From Guillardia theta CCMP2712 (Eukaryota; Cryptophyceae; Pyrenomonadales; Geminigeraceae): a stretch of 64,000 bases of DNA. Where the stretch lies: positions 454,567 to 518,566 of the forward strand of contig NW_005434625.1 of assembly GCF_000315625.1 (NCBI RefSeq). The letters run 5' to 3'. The first letter of the stretch is position 1, and each line of letters begins with the position of its first letter. The notes below the pieces were generated by a model. It ran no database searches. It was given only the letters and a program-made list of their open reading frames with translations, and was not told where the DNA came from. A program made the translations under genes and the position numbers. This document shows, one piece after another, positions 1-14,899 of this stretch.

Positions 1-109
1 CCTCGACCACCACCACCACCACCTCCTCCTCGTGCTGCTTCTCCTTTTGTCCCCACTCTTCTTCTTCTTGCTTCTGCTCCCCTCTCCCCCATCCCCTCTC
101 CCTCAGCCC

Positions 110-2499
110 TCACCTCCTGTAAGCCCTGATGCACTTCTGGAAGCTCCGCAGCGGCTGCTTCACCGGCCCAGGTACAAACTCAAACTTCTTGACAGGTTCT
201 TCCCCCCCAAAGGTCGCATGAAGCTCAGCTGGGGATGGAACGCTCGTCGGTTGCTCCTTCTCATGCGTCTGAGTCGCCAGGTAGCTCTCCACGATGGAGC
301 TCAGCACCTGCTGGACAGGCTCGTTGATGCTCGCGGCCTGTGCAAACAGCTGGTCGATGTCCGAGGATCGCTGCCGCGCCTTGCCGTTGAGGGAGTACCT
401 CCTGCTCTGGTCGAAGTGCGAGGTCAGAAGCCAGACTATGTTGGTCCACTTGTCCTGGCGCGATAGGGCGCGAGAGTCGTTGGTGATGATGGAGGAGATG
501 CGGCGAGTCAGCACCAGGACGCGACGGAACGCTTCACGATCGTCCTCGCAGCGGCTCGAGTCCACCACAACCTGTACATCTGCGACCTTACCGCGATGAG
601 GAGCGGGCTCACTCGCCACGCTGAGGCTTTCGATGTTGAACCTCTCCCTCACCCGCTTCCATCGCTCGTTGTATCGCTCCACGTCCCGGCTGAGATACTG
701 CGACGCCTCCTTACGCACTCGCACCCACAGAACCAAGAGAATCGGAATCATGGCGAAGTATGAGCAGGCGATCACAAGCATCAGGTCCCCGACATACTTG
801 TTGGCTCCTCCATTGAGGATCGGGTTGACCGCACAAGAAGCTGGACTGCTCCACAGTAGATGAAGATGCCGAAAATTAGATACTCCTGTCGGTAGCGGAG
901 GAGGAGGGAGAGGACAAGGCTGAAGATTATACAGACGATGATCCAGATGAGAAAGCCTGTTTCCACCGACGTCTCCCACGTCCAGCTCGGGTCGTGCAAG
1001 GACAGAGCATGCTGCAGGATCTCGACGAGGAGGGCGAGGACAGCCGTGAAGCTGTTCACCGTAAACATCCTCTGAGCAAACCGGCGAGCAACTAGAGGAG
1101 ACTGGTAACGACCAGCGTAGGAGATGAGGATGATGAGAATGCCTAGCCCGATCTCATTCAGAGGAGTCATGATGAAGTAGTTTGCCCACAGCAGCCTCGT
1201 CCTCCCCCCCCCGTACCACAGGAACGGGTTCGCCATCACGTAAGCCCCAAAGAGGATAAGACCACTACCATAGAGCGCTACGGCAACCTGGAAGAACACC
1301 TTTGACATTGCAATCTCACAAGCGTTACTGGAGAACGTGCAGGACAGTGCAGATCCTCGCACGTCTGTGTAGTCATCCAGCCTCCTCGCCAGCTTGTGCG
1401 ATCGCTCGTCCTCCTTGAGCTTCTCGATCGCAGCCGCCAGTCGCAGTCGCAGGCCCAAAGTCTCTAACTCAGTCCCATTCTCAACCCCAGTAGCTATGCT
1501 GAACAGCGTCCACAAGCGATCCACGTCCTCTCTCCTCAGCTTCGCTATGATGTCGAGCGTGTGCAGGTCTGCAGCATTCAGGATGGGAGCTGCCCGCATC
1601 AGGCTGTTCTCCTGTAGCCAGTCCAGCAGCTCCACCCCCGTCGGCGTGTTGAAACGAAACCTCCTCCTCCTCCACGAGTCTATGTCCCTACGAACTACAT
1701 GCAGGATCCTCTCGGCGCAGTCAGTGAAGGGCTGCTCTGACGACATCTGCGACAGCTTGATCCCCTGCAGCTTCAAGATCATCCCCACCGTCTCCTTCAC
1801 CGACCTGCTTCTCATCTCCATCAGTTGCGCTTCCTTCACGCCGAAGCTCCGCAGCAGCTGCTCTGCCGTGTCGTTGGTCATCTTGGAAGGACGGTCGGGG
1901 AGATTCTTCAGCTCCTCCATCGGAAACCTCACCTCTGCCCCCTCCGAGTCCCTGTCCATGAACACGGGGAGGATCGAGCGAAGAGAGCTGTCCTCCATCC
2001 GCGTCCACTCCAACGCGATGATGTACTCGAGAAGCACGTTGTCCACTCTGTCCGCATCCTTCAGCGACATCATCCCTCCCAGCGACCCTCCCCCATCCCC
2101 CGTCCACGAGAGTAGGGGAACGAAGACCATGGTGTGCACGACTCCGCGAGCAAACGAGTCCTCCCAGTTCTTCCCGTCTTCCAGGCATTCCACGTCCAAG
2201 AACACCTTAGCACATTGAGGAGGCAGGCCTGAGGGCTTCTTGGTGAAGCCGCACCACTGACCTCTCCCTTCGGCGGGGATGGGGAGCCTTGAGGTGGAGA
2301 CCTCTCGAAGCTGTTTGTAGATCATGTGCGCTATCTCCTTGTCGCATGCCACTCGGTAGGAGAGGAAGACATGGAAGAGCCGCCCTTTCAAGGAGAAGGG
2401 ACGCACAGGGTTGTACGACCTGCTCGCAAGGCCCAGCAGCTTGGAGGTGATGGATTGATTGTGGGCAACCGATATGTATCCACCAGCTTCTCCGCGCAT
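110..2499 (-). CDS. TIR-SAM-multipass membrane protein, frame break near 836
   Basis: Read from ATG 2499. The TIR domain comes first: strand A FHVFLSYR, then VFLDVECLEDGKNWEDSF, and DNVLLEYIIALEW, whose Glu aligns with the catalytic Glu of NAD-cleaving TIR domains such as SARM1. A SAM-like helical segment follows (LLDWLQENSL to REDVDRLW), then about five or six hydrophobic helices. The frame used from 2499 closes at 781, but the last helix (FGIFIYCGAVQLLV) continues logically in another frame (NPILNGGANKYVGDLMLVIACSYF, stop at 110). The switch is near 836 and no plausible intron bridges it, so it is a real frameshift or an assembly indel. With the shift the protein is roughly 790 residues, ending in a soluble tail rich in basic and acidic residues. 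SARM1 also pairs SAM with TIR, but in the opposite order. NADase or signalling activity is inference. Bases 1-109 downstream hold only CT-rich low-complexity sequence. Confidence 0.75.
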
Positions 2500-2734
2500 T
2501 GTCGCCGGCCGGTCTCAGGTATGCTTTGTCCAGCTCTTGTCCTCCTCACGTTTGGCTGAGCTCTTATCACACCCAGCGCTTCGGCTCCTTCTCCAGCTAC
2601 CCCTCAGCGCCTCCTGCTCCCTTCCTGCTCAACTGCTGCCAGGCAAAGAACTTCAAGGGGTCTAATTTCCCCGATTGTGTTCAGTACATTATAGCCTCAG
2701 TAGATCAGACCGGTCAGGTAAAATAACTCTCCTG

Positions 2735-3062
2735 CCTCCTTTACTCAAAGTCTTTACTCAAAGTTAAGTTACTCAAACGGTCAAGTTGGTCCCGGCGGCG
2801 TTGCCGCAGTGCGGCGACCGGGCCCTGTCGAGTCTACTCACGGCCCCGGGGCCCTGCCGACTGCTGTCCCCCAAACTTGACTGATATCTTCACTTAACTG
2901 CGGTTTCCGAATTCACTGGTGAACCACTCAGGCGGCGGCCCGGCCAGCTGCCACTTGACTCAGTGAACCGCCGACCGGGCGCCACGGTGAATGCGCCCGT
3001 CGACCGCGGCCCGGGCCTTGAGCGGCCGCCCGGGCCCCGGGCCCGCGGCGGGTCACCGGAAC
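2735..3062. repeat. TTTACTCAAAGTTAAGTT motif plus G+C-rich block
   Basis: Between the divergent TIR gene and cofactor D. It starts with two tandem versions of TTTACTCAAAGT and runs into a block of GGCCCGGGCC-like words and ACTCA/TGAGT words up to about 3060. The same composite occurs near 17522, 20590, 33056 and 40684. No reading frame in it looks coding. It may be a shared 5' regulatory region or a dispersed repeat. Confidence 0.5.
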
Positions 3063-3215
3063 TTGAATTTGAGTAAAAGTTTTTGTTTCCCGCCAAATGA
3101 CTTCCATGGTCAGAATCTGAGCGACCCCAGTGAAAGGCGAGAAGGGAAGCAGAAGGCGAGATCGTTGAGACAGGCAGGTCAAGCTCCCCGATACCGTCCA
3201 GCTGATCCTCAAGAC

Positions 3216-9123
<5,908 letters not shown>

Positions 9124-9483
9124 GATCATTGTTCCAGACGGAGTCGAAGTCCAACACGACAACGGGGAAAAAGACTGAGAAGGAGGATATAGGCTACATG
9201 GCTCTAGTCCGTGATATGCATTACTAGCACTCCACGACCTTCTGGGCGACTTGGAAGGAAATTGAGCGAGATATGACATGATCTCCGGTTGTTTAACGTG
9301 TCCTGTGCGGCCGGCGAGAACGATTGGGAGGTTGCAACAACTTCCCTGGTCTTATCTTTAAGAATTTATGTATAATCTTTCAAGAACATAACAAGTCGTG
9401 TGTTCGTAGCCGAATGAGCCCATGGAGGATGTTTTCATGAACGAAATATGATGATGATAGTCATTAAAGCAGGCCCGCTCTTT

Positions 9484-10530
9484 TCATGTTTGTGTTCTCT
9501 TCACGATATCAGCTTTGACGATAGCCAGCTGGCCGCACCAAAACTCCCTCTCCTCGGAGGAAATATCCGTGCGGCGGAGCTCCGCCGAGATCTCACGAAA
9601 TTGTTGTCGAAGAGAGCCCAGCAGCTGCATTCTTGTAAGCTCTAGGCGAGATTGCTCCAAATCAGACATCTCCTCAGTTGCTGTGTTGAGACGCTCGGCG
9701 AACTTCTGAACAACATGGCCAACACTCTCCAGCATTTCATCTGCTTTTCTCTTCACTCCTTCAGACACTGACGTGGACCCCTGAAACTTCAGACGGCTGG
9801 GCGTCGGTCGAACATGGCGGGCATCATCCATCTGCCCATCCTTGTCAACCAGAGGTGTTTCGCCCGGCATGGACCCTTGCGAGTTGCCTCTGATGGACGA
9901 ATCTGCTCCGCTACACGAGTCAATCAACTGACATACATCGCCATGACCCTCGCAAAGCATGTGGAAGTAATAGACAAAAGGCTTCGGTTTGCCAAAAGCT
10001 TTGCCATCTTCTTTCCTGTCGACGCAGAAAGGGAAAAAATCCTTGTCCTCACCAGCCTGCTGGTGGTGTTCCCTAGCATCGTATAGCTTCCTCTTGAGAT
10101 CCTGATACTTTGATTTGATGTACCTGACACTCCTCCTCTCGTCCGAGCTCCTCGAAGACGGATCTAGGTGGTTAATGCGCGGGTCTTGGAACGGGTTCCT
10201 GGGCTTGAACGAGGGGTCATTGAACAGCTCTGTCATGGTAGTGAAAATCTTCAGCTGATTCGTATACTCTCCCCCACTGGCCTCTCGTTCCACCGCCCTC
10301 TCCGCGCTCTGGATCAACAGCTTGATCTGATCCGAGCAGATACAGTGCGCAAGACGGACCCAGTCCAAGTGCTTCCAGTTGTCCCTGGGGGTGCCGGAGA
10401 GACTGGACCTTCCCTGTCCTTCTCTCTCCTCCTTCAGCACGGGGATAGAACCGACTACCATCTTCATGTCTCGTTGCTCCTTCTGCATCCCCTCCACCTC
10501 CTGCTCTGCCTCCGCCTCCGCCCCTGCCAT
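9484..10530 (-). CDS. Hypothetical protein with Myb/SANT-like region
   Basis: Single open frame of 348 residues from ATG 10530; an upstream GTG at 10575 is also open but less likely. The N-terminus is Glu/Ala/Gln-rich. The middle (residues about 55-170) has Trp-spaced helices and a block ELFNDPSFKPRNPFQDPRI followed by a basic KYQDLKRKL segment, which resembles Myb/SANT-like DNA-binding modules of transposon-derived proteins. The C-terminal third is a predicted coiled coil (VQKFAERLNTATEEM to SLRQQFREI). I do not recognise a named family, and DNA binding is inference. From 9124 to 9483, between this gene and cofactor D, I see nothing clear. The start faces the plastid IF-1 gene across a TACCCC-rich spacer. 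Confidence 0.5.
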   Translation of the reverse strand: MAGAEAEAEQEVEGMQKEQRDMKMVVGSIPVLKEEREGQGRSSLSGTPRDNWKHLDWVRLAHCICSDQIKLLIQSAERAVEREASGGEYTNQLKIFTTMTELFNDPSFKPRNPFQDPRINHLDPSSRSSDERRSVRYIKSKYQDLKRKLYDAREHHQQAGEDKDFFPFCVDRKEDGKAFGKPKPFVYYFHMLCEGHGDVCQLIDSCSGADSSIRGNSQGSMPGETPLVDKDGQMDDARHVRPTPSRLKFQGSTSVSEGVKRKADEMLESVGHVVQKFAERLNTATEEMSDLEQSRLELTRMQLLGSLRQQFREISAELRRTDISSEEREFWCGQLAIVKADIVKRTQT

Positions 10531-10579
10531 AGCGCTCACTGGCCCGTCCGTCCTCTCACTCTGACCCTGCTGCACACCA

Positions 10580-11110
10580 CCCCAATTTGTTGACCACCCA
10601 CCCTACCATTTCACTTTACTGAATTATATCAAGTTACCGGTGTCTCCACCAGGACCCACCATATAAAAACTAATACACCTTTGTTTAGTTTTGAATTAGT
10701 TTTCACAAAATGATAAAAATAAGAAAATGTTACTTTCCAGTTGTACCAGACGGAATACACCCCTACCATCAAATATTAATGACTACCCCCATTTTCACCT
10801 TCTCGTACCCCACCAACATGGTGCTTTTTCACTCCCACCAAACTTGTGATTGGTGGACCCCACCCCCTTTTTGAGCCTGCCATAACCCTGCAAAATATTG
10901 AGGCGGGCTCAGTTTCATCTCCCTCCTGCACATGACCACCCCATCACACTACCCCCACCGATCCTTTTCACCTGCTAAGATCTTTCCTTGACCCTCCCGC
11001 TGTTCCACTCATTACCCTGACATATCTCACTAAAAACCACCGGTGAATGGAGCATGACGAGGGTACACATGCAAGGGTCGGGTGACCACCCTACCCTTGA
11101 AAAGCCACCC
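10580..11110. promoter_or_regulatory. TACCCC/CCACCC cluster between divergent genes
   Basis: AT-rich spacer dotted with short C-rich words: CCACCCTACC, TACACCCCTACC, ACTACCCCC, CCACCCTACCC. It lies between the starts of the 348-residue hypothetical gene and the plastid IF-1 gene. The same word, on either strand, clusters upstream of several other genes here. Bases 11111-11687 hold no coding frame I would support; they are probably 5' UTR or promoter of IF-1. Confidence 0.45.
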
Positions 11111-11687
11111 TACCCCCTTGAACTTGAACTGAGGCCGCTAAGTGAGGCCATGGCGTCACGGATGGAAGAAGGGAGGAGGAGGGAGAAGATCTTGTTTCTA
11201 ATCTGGTCCATCCCTCCATCAAACATTGGTCTTGTTTGCCTTCACTCCTTTTCCTGCCTCTTCTTCATCATGGCCCTCCAGTCCTTGCCGTTGGAGTGAT
11301 CGTTCCAATTGAGATTTCAGCTCTACCTCGTGAAACGTCTTGCTTGCGTCTTATTTACTAGATGTCCCCTGAGCTGCTTAGTACATCTGCTTGTCATTAC
11401 TATCATGTGGATGTGTTTGATGCACTTGTTTGCCATCAGCGCAATGCTTGAAAACATTCTAAGGGACGAACTTTTGTTCTGGTCCCCTTTTTAACTTCAG
11501 ACGTTTTCTTAGTTTGAGGATTGTTCATAAGTTTTCCAAGTTTCAACTGAAGTGCAAGTCTATATCTGAATGTGCCTTGCTGTGGGCCAACTACATGTAG
11601 GCAGTAGGAGTGCAATGCAAATGCTGATTTGTTTGTTTGTCACTGATGACTCCTTACTCCAGGCCTTCGACGATCTCAATTCCCAAG

Positions 11688-12278
11688 ATGATGCGATCGA
11701 GCTTGAGATCGATTCAGTTTTTTTGTCTTCTGCTAGCAAGCGTGATGAGTGCTGCTGCGGAGTTTCAATCTCTTGGATTTGTCGGCTCTGCCCTCAAGCC
11801 TATGTCGCTCACAGCTTCTTTCACATCGAAATGTGGCATTTCACCGATCCAGGTTAGATTCGCTCGGCAGTCTATTGGCACCGTTTTTGTTGACTGCAAT
11901 GAATATTCAGAGAGGCAGAACTCAGCAGGCCAACTCCGTTGTCATGATGTCTGGAAACAAGAAGAAGAAGGATTGCATCGAGTTGGATGGTGTAGTAACA
12001 GAGTCGCTGCCTAACGCCATGTTCCGTGTTGAGCTTGAGGCCAACCAGCAGGTATGGTTGTTACCATTTGCAAGATCGAATGATGATAAAAAAAAACTAG
12101 GTGATCCTGGCACACATCTCTGGAAAGATCAGGAAGAACTTCATCAAAATTTTGCCTGGAGACAAAGTGACCTGCGAGCTGTCCCCTTACGACCTGACCA
12201 AGGCAAGATTACTGCTTCCTCTTGGCTGACATGCTCTGACCAAGATTGCAGGGCCGCATCACCTTCAGGTACAAGTAA
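11688..12278 (+). CDS. infA: Plastid translation initiation factor IF-1
   Basis: Bacterial-type IF-1, an S1/OB-fold protein binding the 30S A site at initiation, here nucleus-encoded. The four exons I read are 11688-11852, 11911-12051, 12101-12202 and 12252-12278, giving 144 residues. The mature part carries the family signature: [56 protein letters not shown], ending at the usual position. The 5' part adds about 65 residues: a signal peptide ([20 protein letters not shown]) and a Ser/Thr-rich stretch, a bipartite leader for a complex plastid. The last intron starts with GC rather than GT (AAG then gcaag), a GC-AG intron. ATG 11691 directly follows 11688, so either could be used. Confidence 0.93.
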
Positions 12279-12640
12279 ACTTCATAAGTCGCTTTCAGTT
12301 CTGCGCAATCCGAGCCTTCGTAGCATTTTTGGGGGTAGAAGGATCGGACTGCTGTTTCATCGTCACTTCTCAACCTGTACTTTTCAATAGTAAATTTGCT
12401 TCACATTTCTTCATGACGGCGATTCTTGCACGATCCAAACCTAGTGACAGTAGGTGCAGAGTGAAAGAGAAGGTTGGGAATACACATGATGTGAAGATCT
12501 TGAATGCATTGTTGACTGAGTCTGGCTCTGCGGAAGTGTTCCAAAATGATAATCAATCGCTGCAAATAGAAACTGAAGGGAATCAAGGAAGCTTGGATTG
12601 GCAAAACGACTCTTTACTCTGTGAAGATAAAATAAACTTT

Positions 12641-13642
12641 CTAATTGTCGAAGCAGGTACGGGGTCTGCGAGCAACAAAAGTCTTCTTGAGAGCCTTGGA
12701 GGATGGGCGAAGGACGCGATGGGTGATAGGGAACTTGATGTCCTTCTCGAGGTATTCCTTGTTCCAGGTCTTGCGGAGCATGTCATCGGGCACCTGGGCA
12801 GTGCGGACGATCTGCACGTTGCTGAAGCGCGAACGATGGCGAGCAGCCACATCCTGGTACATCTTGGAGACGGCTCCGCAGATGGAGACATCACGGTACT
12901 CCCTGTACATGTTATGGTGACCAGTACGAGAGTCATAACGCATCCAGATGCCATAGTTGCTGACAGTGGAAGGCTTCTTCTCGAAGATCTAACGAACGTT
13001 ATAGGTCAGAAATGCAGCAACAACAGAATGAGACATGATTGGAGTTTGAAAATAGACATGCGACTAGCATACTGTGACAGTGAGAGTGTGAAACGATGAA
13101 ACAGATCTAGATATTTGACCATTAACATTTCCATTCACCTCGTGGAGTACTACATTGCAACTACGAGTTATCCTCGGCAATACACAAACATAGATGAAGA
13201 CGTTGTAATAAAATCAGCTGTATCACTTCACGATGGAACTAACTAGACATCTCTAGGAAGGATGTATCGCATAACAACAAATCAGTCCCTAGAAATCTGG
13301 AGGGGCGGAGCACATAAGAAAGGACAAGCATATAGTATCATTTTCAACATGGATCGAATCCGACAAACTCCCGCAGCACACCCTAATCGTATGGTATATC
13401 GACCACTTCCTCTCTCTTAGTCTCACCTCATTGATCTGAAGAATCTCTCCGTTGGCCTTCTTCACTCGCTTGAGGAGGGACATGTAGTACCAGAACCTGG
13501 ACTTGGCCACAACCTTGTTGGGAGCAAAGATGTTCATCTTGTAGATGTCTGCCTTGCGTGTACCCTTCTCAGCCGAAGGCTTCAGCCTGCCCACCACCTG
13601 GTACTGATGGTAGCGCGTCTGCACCAACCCCGTGTCCTGCAT
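12641..13642 (-). CDS. RPL18A: Large-subunit ribosomal protein eL20 (L18a)
   Basis: Cytosolic 60S ribosomal protein. Two exons, 13642-13427 and 12988-12641, give 187 residues, close to the 175-180 usual for the family. Exon 1 has YQVVGRLKP, then NIFAPNKVVAKSRFWYYMSL. Exon 2 has GIWMRYDSRTGHHNMYREYR, YQDVAARHRSRF and FPITHRVLRP, ending TFVARRPRTCFDN. ATG 13642 gives MQDTGLVQTRYHQYQ, so the short N-terminus matches homologs; an upstream GTG at 13663 is not needed. The intron is 438 nt, several times longer than its neighbours' introns. The gene is convergent with IF-1 and divergent from the small membrane protein at 14115. Confidence 0.95.
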
Positions 13643-13679
13643 GGCGAACTGCTCAACCCGCACGAGAGCCTCGCAGGAA

Positions 13680-14060
13680 AAAAAAGAGAGGGTTGTGAGG
13701 CCGCTATCAGGGGTAGTCTGGGGAGAAGGGAGGGGTGGAACAAAATCGTGTGCCTGAAGAAGGGGTTTGAAAATAGAAAATCGGGGGTACTGAGTACCAC
13801 GGGTTATCTAATAGGGGTGAGTCTGGCTAAGATAAGGGGTAGTACCAAGAATAATTCATGACCGGGTTTGAAGTCAGTAAAATGGAGGGGTAATTCTCCA
13901 CAGAGCATGTGAGGAATGACCTACCATGTCTTTTCAAAGGATAGATAGGGAAACAGGTAGGGTAGTCAAAGGAGTACCCTTGCATCTTGATGTTCGAATG
14001 GAATCACTACAAAACAAGGGGGTAGGGGGGTACAGAAAATCATGTACGGGTCCTGCACCT
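13680..14060. promoter_or_regulatory. GGGGTA cluster between divergent genes
   Basis: About a dozen GGGGTA, GGGTA or TACCCC words (for example GGGGTAGTACC, GGAGGGGTAATT, GGGGGTAGGGGGGTAC) between the eL20 start (13642) and the start of the small membrane-protein gene (14115). The spacing is irregular and the intervening sequence is not repetitive, unlike a tandem repeat or transposon. Confidence 0.5.
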
Positions 14061-14114
14061 GGGATAGAGAGGGTACTATTGTAACGGTTCGGTTACGTCA
14101 GCGGCTCTTCAGCC

Positions 14115-14870
14115 ATGCTGAGGTATGGCAAGTAGACGATGGGTGCTGGTAATGAGACGGGCGCATGGTAGACAGATGTGTGGGTCAAAGGCAGAGAGGG
14201 GATCGGGTGTAGGATATGCTTGTAAGGTGTGCAATGGGTTGAGGCGGAATGGTGTTGTGCCTGCTGGGAGATCGAAGCCTAGATGTGCAGAGAGGAAGAT
14301 AGAAGAGTCGAAGATAAATAGAGACAGAGATGGAGATGGAGATGAAGATGGAGATGGAGATGGAGATAGACTGGGATAGAGGGAAGTGAAGAGATCAGAT
14401 TCATGTTTGCGATGGAACTTCAGGCACAAACTGAGTGATTGCTCCACTCAGTTTCAATAGCAAGACTTTGGCTGGCATTGCTGCATTGCTTGCCCTCGTC
14501 GGCGTTGTGGGCATCGCTACCATCCACGTCCGCCGCAGTGAGCTTCTGGTCGACTACTTCCCTGTGCAGGTTAGTGTGTGGAGTGCAAGGCCGAGGGTAG
14601 CTGAGAGCTGTGAAGGTGGTCAACATCCCAAGGAAGCAGATCCTCTATGTCGGGGCTCAGTGCGAGGCATCCTGCAAGGACAACTTCCTGAAGTGCACGC
14701 ACGGACTTGGACAGAGGGAGTATCCCTCGGACCTGTCCTACTATCCCCCCAACCAGGCAGCTGAATGGACTCCCACTGCGACTGGACTGGATTTGTGGAA
14801 GCAAGACATTCTCCACTGCTACCAGCTCTACCAGAAGTTCTGTATGCCCCAGTGCGCCAACATGTTCTAG
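14115..14870 (+). CDS. Small single-pass Cys-rich protein, unknown
   Basis: Three-exon model: ATGCTGAG at 14115-14122, then 14452-14569 and 14616-14870, giving 126 residues. The junction MLS/FNSKTLAGIAAL rests only on a GT at 14123 and AG at 14450-14451, so the first exon is the weakest part. Residues about 10-28 form one hydrophobic helix (LAGIAALLALVGVVGIATI), followed by basic HVRR, so the C-terminus could face either side. The remaining 85 residues contain six Cys in a CxxxC, C, C, C, C pattern (CEASCKDNFLKC, CYQLYQKFCMPQC), which suggests disulphides or metal binding. I do not recognise the family. The 329-nt first intron contains a GATGGA simple repeat (14330-14370). Confidence 0.6.
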
Positions 14871-14899
14871 ATTAGCTGCTCTTATAATCCCCTTTAAAT

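Noticed and set aside
1394-2218. 274-residue plus-strand ORF opposite the TIR gene
   Set aside because: Ser-rich antisense shadow of the TIR-SAM coding sequence with no domain of its own.
10580-11110. Telomere-like repeats (CCACCCTACC)
   Set aside because: The words are irregular in sequence and spacing and occur at many internal sites, unlike a telomere array.
12641-13642. GTG at 13663 as the eL20 start
   Set aside because: ATG 13642 gives the family-typical short N-terminus and eukaryotic nuclear genes seldom start at GTG.
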